A stretch of DNA of 57,598 nucleotides, taken from contig CANQFB010000009.1 in assembly GCA_947598205.1 (NCBI GenBank), forward strand, positions 1 to 57,598, in the 5' to 3' direction. Both the position numbers and the translations under genes were made by a program. The notes below the pieces were generated by a model that did not search any database, had not been told where the DNA came from, and saw only the letters and a list, made by a program, of their open reading frames with translations. This document shows, one piece after another, positions 27,603 to 35,745 of this stretch. Each line of letters opens with the position of its first letter. Position 1 is the stretch's first letter. The stretch comes from an uncultured Clostridia bacterium (lineage in GTDB: Bacteria > Bacillota > Clostridia > Christensenellales > Borkfalkiaceae).

Positions 27603-27824
27603 ATGTCGAAAGACGACGTGATCGAAACAGAGGGCAGAGTCATCGAAGCGCTCCCCAACGCCACCTTCAAGGTCCGCCTTACCAACGGGCATGTGATCAC
27701 CGCATATATCTCGGGCAAGCTCCGCATGAACTATATCCGTATCATCGAAGGGGACGCGGTAAAACTCGAGATGAGCCCGTACGATCTCACCAAGGGCAGA
27801 ATCACTTGGAGAAGCAAGAACTGA
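27603..27824 (+). CDS. infA: Translation initiation factor IF-1
   Basis: 73 residues, [26 protein letters not shown], an OB fold with the usual [35 protein letters not shown] end. AAGGAG upstream. The stop is followed directly by a long hairpin (27828-27870). Confidence 0.98.
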   Translation: MSKDDVIETEGRVIEALPNATFKVRLTNGHVITAYISGKLRMNYIRIIEGDAVKLEMSPYDLTKGRITWRSKN

Positions 27825-27827
27825 ATT

Positions 27828-28020
27828 CACAAATTTCTTTTTGATAACGGCATCAAAAAGAAATTTCGTGAGGGGTCAGGTATCAACATCTCAAAGCTAT
27901 ATCGGCCGCTGTGCCTTTTGTTCTCAAAGACAGTAAGCGTGCGGTGGCGTGGCAAATGGGGACGCCCACGGCGGAAATGAATTCCGCCTAAGGCAAGTAA
28001 TTTAGAAGCAAACCCCACCC
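27828..28020 (+). other. Structured element A between infA and rpmJ
   Basis: Begins with a 17-bp hairpin (27828-27845 with 27852-27870, CAC-AAATTTCTTTTTGAT), then about 55 nt, then a core at 27928-27961 containing GTGCGGTGGCGTGGCAAAT, then a GGCGGA/TCCGCC hairpin (27970-27988). The core occurs again at 36910-36944 on the minus strand with a different but equally paired hairpin behind it. The element is noncoding and makes up most of the 222-nt gap. It may be an RNA or a small mobile element. Confidence 0.6.
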
Positions 28021-28046
28021 ACTAACATTATTACGAGGTAAAAATT

Positions 28047-28163
28047 ATGAAAGTAAGACCTTCCGTCAAACCCATGTGCGACAAGTGCAAAGTCATCAAG
28101 AGAAACGGCAAAGTCATGGTGATCTGCTCGAAAAACAAGAGCCATAAGCAAAGACAGGGCTAA
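28047..28163 (+). CDS. rpmJ: 50S ribosomal protein L36, zinc form
   Basis: 38 residues: [20 protein letters not shown] followed by [18 protein letters not shown]. The zinc ligands CxxC, C and H are all present. ACGAGG is the ribosome site. It ends just before the second strong promoter of the block. Confidence 0.97.
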   Translation: MKVRPSVKPMCDKCKVIKRNGKVMVICSKNKSHKQRQG

Positions 28164-28169
28164 AATCAG

Positions 28170-28198
28170 TTGACAAAACTTTGCGGACGTGGTATAAT
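28170..28198 (+). promoter_or_regulatory. Perfect consensus promoter of the rpsM-rplQ (alpha) operon
   Basis: TTGACA (28170-28175), 17-bp spacer, TATAAT (28193-28198). It starts seven bases after the rpmJ stop and gives a leader of about 229 nt. Confidence 0.88.
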
Positions 28199-28204
28199 TC
28201 CTCG

Positions 28205-28433
28205 TGGTTTTTTCCGAAAAACCGCTGAAATCGCATAAGACAAGCTGATTTTCCGCAAAAAAGGTTGCGGAAAGTCGGCTTATTGTGCGCTATAAAGGCG
28301 TCCGCCGCAGGGCGGAACGTAGCAGCAAAGCCTGAAAACGACCCGTCCCGAGGGAAGCGCATTTTCCACTGCGCCGCCGCGGGAGCGGAAAATATAGAAA
28401 CATTTTACCGAAATCACGGAGGTTACAAAGTAC
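28205..28433 (+). promoter_or_regulatory. Structured leader of the alpha operon (candidate S4-binding RNA)
   Basis: Contains a 17-bp hairpin with G-U pairs (28242-28258 with 28265-28281), a GGTTTTT...AAAAACC stem near 28205-28224, and GC-rich arms between 28300 and 28390 (GTCCGCC...GGGCGGA, CGCCGCCGCGGGAGCGG). In other bacteria this position carries the S4 autoregulatory site; that role here is inferred from place and structure only. Confidence 0.5.
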
Positions 28434-28802
28434 ATGGCACGTATTGCCGGTGTGGATTTACCGAGAGAAAAGCGGGTCGAGATCGGCCTCACTTATATCT
28501 ACGGGATCGGTCTTGCGACGTCCCGCCGCATCCTTTCCGCCACGGGCATCGACCCCGATACGCGGGTGAAGGATCTCAATGAGACCGACGTATCCAAATT
28601 AAGAGAATATATCGACCACAATCTCACGGTCGAAGGCGAATTGAGAGGCCAGACGAGCCTCAATATCAAGCGGCTGATGGAGATCGGTTGCTACCGCGGC
28701 GTGCGCCACAGAAAGGGATTGCCCGTCCGCGGCCAGAGCACCAAGCGCAACGCGAGGACCCGCAAAGGACCTCGCCGTACCGTCGCGAACAAGAAGAAGT
28801 AA
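28434..28802 (+). CDS. rpsM: 30S ribosomal protein S13
   Basis: 122 residues, [26 protein letters not shown], with the C-terminal [27 protein letters not shown] tail that contacts tRNA. GGAGG upstream. Confidence 0.98.
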   Translation: MARIAGVDLPREKRVEIGLTYIYGIGLATSRRILSATGIDPDTRVKDLNETDVSKLREYIDHNLTVEGELRGQTSLNIKRLMEIGCYRGVRHRKGLPVRGQSTKRNARTRKGPRRTVANKKK

Positions 28803-28814
28803 GGAGAGCGAAAT

Positions 28815-29213
28815 ATGGCAGGTCAGAAGAGAACGGTAGTTTCGCGTAAAAGAAGAGAACTCAAAAAGGTGGACAAGGGGCAGGTCCATATCCAATCCAC
28901 CTTCAACAACACCCTCGTCACGTTTACCGATTTGAACGGGAACGCCATCAGTTGGTCGAGCGCGGGCTCCCTCGGGTTCAAAGGGTCGCGCAAAGGCACG
29001 CCGTTTGCGGCGCAGATGGCCACCGAGACGGCGGCAAAGGCGGCCAAGGAACACGGCCTTCGCAGTGTCGAGGTCTATGTGAAGGGCCCCGGCGCAGGCA
29101 GGGAATCGGCGATCCGCGCTCTCGCAAATTGCGAGCTGGAAGTCACGCTCATTTCCGATGTTTCCCCGATCGCGCACAACGGATGCCGTCCGCCCAAGCG
29201 CAGAAGAGTTTAA
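28815..29213 (+). CDS. rpsK: 30S ribosomal protein S11
   Basis: 132 residues with [28 protein letters not shown] and the end [20 protein letters not shown]. Full length. AAGGAG upstream. Confidence 0.98.
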   Translation: MAGQKRTVVSRKRRELKKVDKGQVHIQSTFNNTLVTFTDLNGNAISWSSAGSLGFKGSRKGTPFAAQMATETAAKAAKEHGLRSVEVYVKGPGAGRESAIRALANCELEVTLISDVSPIAHNGCRPPKRRRV

Positions 29214-29225
29214 GGAGGGTGAAAA

Positions 29226-29852
29226 ATGGCAGTTTATAGAGACGCAAAATGCAAACTTTGCAGAAGAGAGGGCGGCAAGCTCTTTTTGAAAGGCGATAAA
29301 TGCTACATGGAGAAGTGCCCCTTCAACAAGCGGCCCACCCCTCCCGGAAAGGCCCCGAGCGCAATGCGCAAGAAGGTCTCCGAGTACGGATTGCAGCTCC
29401 GCGAGAAGCAGAAGACCAAGCGCATCTACGGCGTGCAGGAAGGGCAGTTCCGCCATTACTACGAGGTCGCGGCCCGCATGAAGGGCATCGCCGGCGAGAA
29501 CATGCTCCAGCTCTTGGAACGCAGATTGGATAACGTCGTATTCCGCATGGGCATCGGCGCATCCCGTACGCAGGCAAGGCAACTCGTCAACCACGCGCAC
29601 CTCACCGTCAACGGCAGGACGGTCACCGTGCCTTCCTACAGCGTGAAGGTGGGCGACGTGATCGCCGTGAAGGAAAACAGAAAGAACAACAAATATTTCG
29701 AGGATCTCAAGGGCGCGAAGCTCACGAGCCTGCCCAAGTGGCTCGAATTCGACAGCGAGAAGCTCGAAGGAAAGGTTTTGGCGCTTCCGATGAGAGAGGA
29801 CGTCGATAGTCAGATTGCTGAGCATATGATCGTCGAGTTGTACTCCAAGTAA
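29226..29852 (+). CDS. rpsD: 30S ribosomal protein S4, zinc form
   Basis: 208 residues. N-terminal cysteines (CKLCRREGGKLFLKGDKCYMEKC) give the zinc-binding version. The S4 RNA-binding motif RLDNVVFRMGIGASRTQARQLVNHAHLTVNG is intact. S4 is a common autoregulator of this operon. AAGGAGGG upstream. Confidence 0.98.
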   Translation: MAVYRDAKCKLCRREGGKLFLKGDKCYMEKCPFNKRPTPPGKAPSAMRKKVSEYGLQLREKQKTKRIYGVQEGQFRHYYEVAARMKGIAGENMLQLLERRLDNVVFRMGIGASRTQARQLVNHAHLTVNGRTVTVPSYSVKVGDVIAVKENRKNNKYFEDLKGAKLTSLPKWLEFDSEKLEGKVLALPMREDVDSQIAEHMIVELYSK

Positions 29853-29875
29853 TCTGAATTAAAGGAGGAAACCAT

Positions 29876-30835
29876 ATGATCGAAATGGATATGCCCAAGA
29901 TCGAGGTCGTGGAAAACGAAGACAGATCTTATGCGAAGGTCGTCGTCGAACCGCTCGAGAAGGGTTTCGGTCTCACGATAGGCAACTGTCTCAGAAGAAT
30001 TCTCCTGTCGGCGCTCCCGGGCGCGGCCGCACAAGGGATCAGATTTATGGACGGGACCGTAAAGCACGAGTTCTGCGCCATTCCGGGCGTCAAGGAAGAC
30101 GTCACCGAGATCATTCTCAATCTGAAACTTCTCGCCATCAAGACGAGAGTGACCGACAAGGACTACACCAAGACGCTGCATCTCTGCAAAGAGGGGCCCG
30201 CGCACGTCACCGCGGCCGACATCTCGCAGGATGCTGAAGTGGAGATCATCAATTCCGACCAATACATCTGCACCATCGATGAGGGCGGAAAGATCGATAT
30301 GGAGATCACGATCGGCCGCGGCCGCGGGTATCACCCCGCGAAGGACAATAAAAAGCCCAACGCGCCCCTCGATTACATTCCCATCGATTCCATCTATACC
30401 CCCGTCAAGAAGGTCAATTATCAGGTCGAATCGGCCCGCGTCGGGCAGAACATCGACTTCGACCGTCTCACCATCGAAGTATGGACGGACGGGACCTTCT
30501 CGGGCAAAGAGATCGTGTCGCTCGCGGCAAAGATCATGCAGGACCACATCAACCTGTTCGTCAACCTCTCGGATACCATCAAGGATATGGATATTCTCGT
30601 CAAGACGGACGACGACAAGCAACAGCAGATTCTCTCCATGAAAATCGAGGATATGGACTTCTCCGTCCGTTCCTACAACTGTTTGAAGAGAGCGAACATT
30701 CACACCGTGGAAGACCTCATTCGCCGCACGGAGGAGGACATGCTCAAGGTGAGAAACCTCGGCAAGAAGTCCCTCGACGAAGTCATTCAAAAGCTCGAAG
30801 CGTACGGTCTTTCGCTCGAAAAAAAGGAGGATTAA
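29876..30835 (+). CDS. rpoA: RNA polymerase alpha subunit
   Basis: 319 residues. The N-terminal assembly domain contains EPLEKGFGLTIGNCLRRILLSALPG; the C-terminal domain (about 250-315) contains SYNCLKRANIHTVEDLI and VRNLGKKSLDEVIQKLE, which binds UP elements and activators. Full length. AAAGGAGG upstream. Confidence 0.98.
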   Translation: MIEMDMPKIEVVENEDRSYAKVVVEPLEKGFGLTIGNCLRRILLSALPGAAAQGIRFMDGTVKHEFCAIPGVKEDVTEIILNLKLLAIKTRVTDKDYTKTLHLCKEGPAHVTAADISQDAEVEIINSDQYICTIDEGGKIDMEITIGRGRGYHPAKDNKKPNAPLDYIPIDSIYTPVKKVNYQVESARVGQNIDFDRLTIEVWTDGTFSGKEIVSLAAKIMQDHINLFVNLSDTIKDMDILVKTDDDKQQQILSMKIEDMDFSVRSYNCLKRANIHTVEDLIRRTEEDMLKVRNLGKKSLDEVIQKLEAYGLSLEKKED

Positions 30836-30838
30836 ACC

Positions 30839-31345
30839 ATGCCGGGTAAATTGGGCAGAACGACGGAGCAGAGGCTCGCGATCTTAAGGAATCAGGCTTC
30901 CCAGCTCCTTTGGTACGGAAAAATTCAAACGACGGCGGCTCGCGCAAAGGAGCTCCGCCCCTATGTCGAAAAGCTGATCACCAAGGCCGTCAACTCCTAT
31001 GAAGACGTCATCGAGATCGAGGTCGTCGCCAAGGACAAGAAGGGCAAGGAAGTGAAGACGACCGCCTACAAGGATGGTCCCAAGAAGCTCGCCGCACGCC
31101 GCGCCATCATGGCGAAGACGTACGATCTTCAGGAGATCAAGGCCTTCAACGAGAAGAAGAGCGACTATCGCAAGCGCGTGGGCAAGATCAAGCATCCCCT
31201 CATGGAGAAGCTGTTCAACGAGATCGCGCCCAAGTACGCACAGCGCAAGGAAGAGCTCGGGCAGGGCGGCGGATACACCCGCATCTACCTCCTCGGCCAG
31301 CGCCGCGGCGACGGTTCCGAGACGGCCATCATCGAACTCATCTGA
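30839..31345 (+). CDS. rplQ: 50S ribosomal protein L17 with an internal insertion
   Basis: 168 residues versus about 120 in Bacillus. The core parts LGRTTEQRLAILRNQASQLLWYGKIQTT, AKELRPYVEKLITKA and the end GGGYTRIYLLGQRRGDGSETAIIELI are normal. The extra length is a charged insert of roughly 45 residues in the middle (around VAKDKKGKEVKTTAYKDGPKK). Such longer L17 forms occur in some Clostridia. Last gene of the block. Confidence 0.97.
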   Translation: MPGKLGRTTEQRLAILRNQASQLLWYGKIQTTAARAKELRPYVEKLITKAVNSYEDVIEIEVVAKDKKGKEVKTTAYKDGPKKLAARRAIMAKTYDLQEIKAFNEKKSDYRKRVGKIKHPLMEKLFNEIAPKYAQRKEELGQGGGYTRIYLLGQRRGDGSETAIIELI

Positions 31346-31352
31346 TAAGCAA

Positions 31353-31387
31353 AAGAGGCAGGGGATCACCCTTGCCTCTTATCTTTT
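31353..31387 (+). terminator. Terminator of the ribosomal block
   Basis: 12-bp stem with one mismatch (31353-31364 with 31369-31380, AAGAGGCA), followed by ATCTTTTC. Confidence 0.8.
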
Positions 31388-31448
31388 CATGCGGCGTCTC
31401 TTTTTCGCTCCCGCGGCCGCCGCTACATAACATGAGGGAGGGATCTCT

Positions 31449-32480
31449 ATGAAGATCGCATTTTTCGACGCAAAAGAATACGATATACCCTACTTTACAG
31501 AGGAGGGCCAAAGGCACGGGATCCAATTTAAGTTCTATGAGGCCAAACTTTCGTTGGACACCGTGGAGCTCGCGCGCGGCTTCGACGGCGTGTGTGTCTT
31601 CGTCAACGACGAAGTGGGCGAAGAGGTCATAGAAAGGCTCTTCTCCTTCGGCGTTCGCATCATCGCGCTCCGCTGTGCGGGGTATAACAACGTCGCCGTC
31701 GAGCACTGCTTCGGCAAGATCCACGTCGTGCGCGTGCCCGCCTATTCCCCCTACGCCGTCGCCGAACACGCCATGGCGCTTCTTTTGACGTCGGTAAGGC
31801 GCATTCACAAGGCCTATAACCGCACCAAGGAGTTCAACTTCTCCCTCTCGGGGCTTACGGGGTTCGATTTACACGGGAGAACGGTGGGCGTCATCGGGAC
31901 GGGCAAGATCGGCCGCGTCTTCATCGACATCTGCAAGGGCTTCGGCATGCACGTCCTCGCATACGATAAATTCCCCGGCGAAGAGAACGGATTTTCCTAC
32001 GTCTCCCTCGAAGAACTCTTCAGGGAAAGCGACGTCATCTCCCTGCATTGCCCGCTCTCCGAGGAGACCTACCATCTCATCGGCGCGGAGGCGATCGAAA
32101 AGATGAAGAAGGGGGTCATCCTCCTCAACACTTCGCGCGGGGCGCTCATCGACGCGGAGGCCCTCCTCGAGGGGATCAAGGCGCGCAAGGTGGGCGCCGC
32201 CCTTCTCGACGTCTATGAAGAGGAATCCGACATCTTCTTCCGCGATTTCTCGGGGCATATCGTGGAGGACGATACGCTCGCCCGCCTCATCACGATGCCT
32301 AACGTCATCGTCACATCCCATCAGGCCTTTCTCACGCAGGAGGCCTTGCGGAGCATCGCCGAGACGACGGTGGGCAACCTCGTCAGCTTTGAAAAGAGCG
32401 GCATGTGTGAAAACGAACTCTGCTACCGTTGCGGAAATATCGAGGAGTGCAGAAAAAATCGTCTCGAAAAGTGCTTTTGA
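31449..32480 (+). CDS. ldhA: D-lactate dehydrogenase (2-hydroxyacid dehydrogenase family)
   Basis: 343 residues. Reduces pyruvate to D-lactate with NADH. The Rossmann motif GVIGTGKIGR, catalytic Arg in NTSRGALID, and catalytic His in TSHQAFLTQEAL are present; RCAGYNNVAVE and VPAYSPYAVAEHA match D-LDH. The C-terminus carries an unusual cysteine-rich tail (CENELCYRCGNIEECRKNRL, then a final Cys), four to five cysteines that could bind metal or sense redox state. GGGAGGG lies before the start. Confidence 0.92.
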   Translation: MKIAFFDAKEYDIPYFTEEGQRHGIQFKFYEAKLSLDTVELARGFDGVCVFVNDEVGEEVIERLFSFGVRIIALRCAGYNNVAVEHCFGKIHVVRVPAYSPYAVAEHAMALLLTSVRRIHKAYNRTKEFNFSLSGLTGFDLHGRTVGVIGTGKIGRVFIDICKGFGMHVLAYDKFPGEENGFSYVSLEELFRESDVISLHCPLSEETYHLIGAEAIEKMKKGVILLNTSRGALIDAEALLEGIKARKVGAALLDVYEEESDIFFRDFSGHIVEDDTLARLITMPNVIVTSHQAFLTQEALRSIAETTVGNLVSFEKSGMCENELCYRCGNIEECRKNRLEKCF

Positions 32481-32497
32481 GCACATATGCGTTCGGC

Positions 32498-32526
32498 TTG
32501 CAAAGATGAAAAAATCGTGCTATAAT
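32498..32526 (+). promoter_or_regulatory. Promoter of the M18 aminopeptidase gene
   Basis: TTGCAA (32498-32503), 17-bp spacer, TATAAT (32521-32526). The leader is about 28 nt and carries a proper GGAGGG ribosome site. Confidence 0.75.
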
Positions 32527-32560
32527 GATAAAAAACCATTGCGTTTGGAGGGTTTCACAT

Positions 32561-33961
32561 ATGTCTGAAAAAACAACCAAGGGGCAGGCGCTTCAAAAAG
32601 AGCTCGCCTATAAGAAGGTCAATTATTTCGAGAAGGCTTCCGCGGAGGAGAAGCGGGCCATCTTCGACTATGCCGAGGGCTACAAGGCCTTTCTCGACGC
32701 CGCCAAGACGGAGCGCGAGGCGTGCGATACAAGCGTTTCCCTCGCCAAGGAGAAGGGATTTACCGAATACAAGTTCGGCGACCCCTTAAAGGCGGGCGAT
32801 AAGAAGTATTTCATCAACCGCGGCAAGTCCGTCGTCGTCTTCCGCGTGGGTACGAAGAATTTGGAGGAGGACGGCTTCCGCATCATCGCCTCCCATATCG
32901 ACGCGCCCCGCATCGACATCAAGCAGAACCCGCTCTACGAGGCGGACGGCATGGCCTTTTTGAAGACGCACTACTACGGCGGCATCAAAAAGTACCAATG
33001 GACGGCCATTCCGCTCGCTCTGCACGGCGCAGTCGTCCTCAAAGACGGCAGTAAGGTGAACATCCGCGTGGGCGAAGAGGAGGGCGACCCCGTCTTCTAC
33101 ATCAACGACCTTCTCCCGCACCTCGGGCAGGAGCAGATGGGCGGGAGCGCGGCAAAACTCATCGAGGGCGAACAGCTCAACGTGCTCGTGGGCGGCCTTC
33201 CCTTCGAGGACGAAGAGGCCTCGGATAAGATCAAACTCAACGTCCTTTCCATCTTGCACGAGAAGTACGGCATGTGCGAAGAGGACTTCCTCTCCGCGGA
33301 GATCTCCGCCGTCCCCGCCTTCCGCGCGCGCGACGTCGGCTTCGACAGGGCGCTCATCGGCGCATACGGCCACGACGACAGGGTGTGCGCCTATCCCGCC
33401 CTCACGGCAGTTCTGAATAACGAGAGCGAACACACCGTGCTCGCCATGCTCGTGGATAAGGAGGAGATCGGAAGCGAGGGCACGACGGGCATCCAATGCA
33501 AGGTCTACGAGGACCTCATGGAGGAGATCTCCCTCGCCCTCGGCGCATCCTTCCGCAAGGTGCGCGCTAATTCCAAGTGTCTCTCTTCCGACGTGACGGC
33601 GGCATATGACCCCAATTTTGCGGGCGTCTATGAGAAGAACAACTCCGCCATCCTCTCCTGTGGCACCGCCCTGTGCAAGTTCACGGGCGCGCGCGGGAAG
33701 AGCGGTTCGAGCGACGCGAGCGCGGAGTTCGTGGGCGAAGTGCGCCTCGCCTTCCAGAAGGAGGGCGTCGTCTGGCAGACGGCCGAGCTCGGCAAGGTAG
33801 ATGCGGGCGGCGGCGGAACGGTGGCGAAGTTCGTCGCCATGCTCAACATCGACACGGTGGACTTGGGCGTCCCCGTCATCTCGATGCACGCGCCGTGGGA
33901 GATCGTCTCAAAGGCCGATCTTTACAGCAATTATCGCGCATTTTTGGCATTTATGAAGTAA
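32561..33961 (+). CDS. M18 family aspartyl aminopeptidase
   Basis: 466 residues. Zinc aminopeptidase that cuts N-terminal acidic or neutral residues. Conserved parts are ASHIDAPRIDIKQNPLYE (metal His/Asp), the GAYGHDDRVCAYPAL segment, LVDKEEIGSEGTTG and PVISMHAPWEIVSKADLY at the end. The start at 32561 has GGAGGG upstream. Cytoplasmic. Single gene with its own promoter. Confidence 0.93.
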   Translation: MSEKTTKGQALQKELAYKKVNYFEKASAEEKRAIFDYAEGYKAFLDAAKTEREACDTSVSLAKEKGFTEYKFGDPLKAGDKKYFINRGKSVVVFRVGTKNLEEDGFRIIASHIDAPRIDIKQNPLYEADGMAFLKTHYYGGIKKYQWTAIPLALHGAVVLKDGSKVNIRVGEEEGDPVFYINDLLPHLGQEQMGGSAAKLIEGEQLNVLVGGLPFEDEEASDKIKLNVLSILHEKYGMCEEDFLSAEISAVPAFRARDVGFDRALIGAYGHDDRVCAYPALTAVLNNESEHTVLAMLVDKEEIGSEGTTGIQCKVYEDLMEEISLALGASFRKVRANSKCLSSDVTAAYDPNFAGVYEKNNSAILSCGTALCKFTGARGKSGSSDASAEFVGEVRLAFQKEGVVWQTAELGKVDAGGGGTVAKFVAMLNIDTVDLGVPVISMHAPWEIVSKADLYSNYRAFLAFMK

Positions 33962-34013
33962 TTTCGCCATTTTATGAGGATATTTCGACATTTATCGAAA
34001 TAATACATCGCAT

Positions 34014-34043
34014 AAAAAAGTCGGCTTCCCGCCGACTTTTTTT
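34014..34043. terminator. Terminator after the aminopeptidase gene
   Basis: AAAAGTCGGC (34016-34025) pairs with GCCGACTTTT (34031-34040), and the T run continues to 34043. An A run before the stem makes it usable from both strands. A smaller ATTTCGA/TCGAAAT hairpin precedes it near 33982-34001. Confidence 0.8.
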
Positions 34044-34535
34044 GTGCAAGTCTTCCCCCTTCGGGGGGAAGGTGTCGCCTTCGGGCGACGAATGAGGGCT
34101 AGGCTGCCCCCTTTGAAGGGGGCGGCTCCGCCGAAGGCGGTGGTGGGGGTTGCGTTCCTCCTACGGAATAGCTTCCGCTTCAATTTCGTCACCCTGCTCC
34201 GTCCGCACATTACGTCACCCTGAGCTTGTCGAAGGGTCACCACATTGTAACAAGGTGATGTTTCGACTTCGCTCAACATGACGTGATTAGAATTTAACCC
34301 CCATCAGTCACCTGTCGGTGACAGCCTCCCCCTTAAAAAGGGGTAGGCCATGCGTCATTCTACTTCATGCGTCACCCTGAGCGCAGTCGAAGGGTCACCG
34401 TATTATAAATAACGTGATGTTTCGACACGCCTCGTTCCTCGGCGGCTCAACATGACGTAAAAAGAATGCCCCCTCCGTGGGAGCGCAAAACATGCCCCCT
34501 CCGTGGGAGGGGGATCAAAGGGGGTGGGGCGTCCG
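34044..34535. repeat. Largest cluster of dispersed repeats
   Basis: Type A-like hairpins (about 34050-34105 and inverted at 34297-34350), type B units (about 34201-34285 and 34368-34458), a variant at 34107-34150, and two type C units (34467-34490 and 34496-34530). No gene is seen between 33962 and 34600. Confidence 0.8.
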
Positions 34536-34559
34536 CATCATTCCCCTTCAAAGAGGCAT

Positions 34560-34586
34560 AAAAAAACGGCTCAATGAGCCGAGGGA
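34560..34586 (-). terminator. Terminator of the XRE gene at 34601
   Basis: On the minus strand CGGCTC (34581-34576) pairs with GAGCCG (34572-34567), followed by a run of seven T. Confidence 0.75.
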
Positions 34587-34600
34587 GCATGGGAGTAATT

Positions 34601-34924
34601 TCAAAGTTTTCCAAGCAATTTCATAGTTTCAAGCGCATAGTCGCGCGCCCCCGATCTCAAGGACCGAAACACTTTTATAAGCTCCCGCTCCTGCTCTGTG
34701 AGTGCAAAGGGAAGGGGCGCATCCTCCCGCCCCGCTAAATAGTCGAGCGTACACCCAAAATAGTCCGCATAGGCGATGAGACTGTCAAGTTGCGGCATGT
34801 GTGATTTTTCATGCGTGGCGATTGTTGTCTGCCCCAACCCAAGTTTATCCGCAAGTTGCTTTTGCGTCAATCCGTTTTCTATTCGCAGTTCCTTTAACCT
34901 TTCATTGATCGTCATCTTTTCCAT
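34601..34924 (-). CDS. XRE-family transcriptional regulator
   Basis: 107 residues. The helix-turn-helix (INERLKELRIENGLTQKQLADKLGLGQTTIATHEKSHMPQLDSLIAYADYFGCTLDYLAGRED) is followed by a helical tail. Start at 34924 or, nine bases later, 34915 (MTINERL); the ribosome site is weak for both. Divergent from the zinc-ribbon membrane genes; a palindrome TTTAGCAT/ATGCTAAA (34933-34952) lies in its leader. A consensus-like promoter (ACGACA / 17 / TATAAT, 34980-34952, minus strand) overlaps the divergent promoter. Confidence 0.88.
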   Translation of the reverse strand: MEKMTINERLKELRIENGLTQKQLADKLGLGQTTIATHEKSHMPQLDSLIAYADYFGCTLDYLAGREDAPLPFALTEQERELIKVFRSLRSGARDYALETMKLLGKL

Positions 34925-34932
34925 ATCTTAAA

Positions 34933-34986
34933 TTTAGCATTTTTATGCTAAATTATATTGACATATTATCAAAATGTCGTTATAAT
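34933..34986. promoter_or_regulatory. Overlapping divergent promoters and palindromic operator
   Basis: The plus strand has perfect TTGACA (34958-34963), 17-bp spacer, TATAAT (34981-34986) for the gene at 35032. The palindrome TTTAGCAT-TTTT-ATGCTAAA (34933-34952) overlaps the minus-strand -10 region and abuts the plus -35 box. The layout suggests that the XRE protein controls both directions. Confidence 0.7.
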
Positions 34987-35031
34987 ATTGTCAAGTATCA
35001 AAGTTTCGTTATAAAAAGGAGAGAAAATATC

Positions 35032-35724
35032 ATGGCATTGATATTTTGTCCGAATTGCGGCAAACAGGTAAGCGACACGATAGATAGATGTATTCATTGT
35101 GGTGAACTCATAAAAGAAGCGCCGCCCGCGCCAAAGGATTTTTCGCATCTTTTCAAGGAGCAGCAAGTTGCGCTTGACGCAGAATTTGAAGGGTTTTACG
35201 TTGGGCATTCTCCTATGAAATCTGAAAAGCGAACGAAAAGATTTTCGATTATATGTGCTATAGTTGTTTTATTTTTGCTAGCTTTACAAATTTCATGCTT
35301 TGTGATTGAGCCTATTCTAAAAAACAAATTTTATAGTTCCCACGGAATACACCTTGAAGGAGAGCGTGATCTTTCCCAAATATCCGATAGCCAATGGAAA
35401 GAATGGAGGGAGCAACTTGATTCGAAAAAAATTGTTGTTGAAAACCGAGATGGGGAGACGATCGTTTTGTCAGGAGAGGATGAATTTCAATTAAATTTAA
35501 TGGAATGGAGATTGATTTTCTCTTTGATTGTCATATTGGTTGTAATGATTGTGACTTTTACGGTTTTAGCATTTCGTCGCAGGAAATTAACGCGTAAGCA
35601 CTGGATAAATTGTAAGCTCTTTCAAAAATGGCTTGGTGAGGAAAAAGGGATTTCGTATCAAATGCATCTATCACCCAAACAACAGAAGAAGTTCGACGCT
35701 TTGGATGTATCGAAGGTAAAATAA
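35032..35724 (+). CDS. Zinc-ribbon membrane protein
   Basis: 230 residues. An N-terminal zinc ribbon (FCPNCGKQVSDTIDRCIHCGE) is followed by a linker and two membrane segments (about 75-95 and 165-190) with a basic C-terminus. The start at 35032 follows AAAAAGGAG; upstream in-frame codons lie in the promoter. Function unknown. The gene forms an operon with the next one, which has the same plan, and both are under the XRE-flanked promoter. Confidence 0.82.
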   Translation: MALIFCPNCGKQVSDTIDRCIHCGELIKEAPPAPKDFSHLFKEQQVALDAEFEGFYVGHSPMKSEKRTKRFSIICAIVVLFLLALQISCFVIEPILKNKFYSSHGIHLEGERDLSQISDSQWKEWREQLDSKKIVVENRDGETIVLSGEDEFQLNLMEWRLIFSLIVILVVMIVTFTVLAFRRRKLTRKHWINCKLFQKWLGEEKGISYQMHLSPKQQKKFDALDVSKVK

Positions 35725-35745
35725 AGCAAGAATGAGGTGTTTAAT

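Noticed and set aside
27871..28020. Remnant of a transposase gene (TnpB 3' end)
   Set aside because: One frame is open for about 30 codons but shows no TnpB motif; the paired hairpins and second copy fit a noncoding element better.
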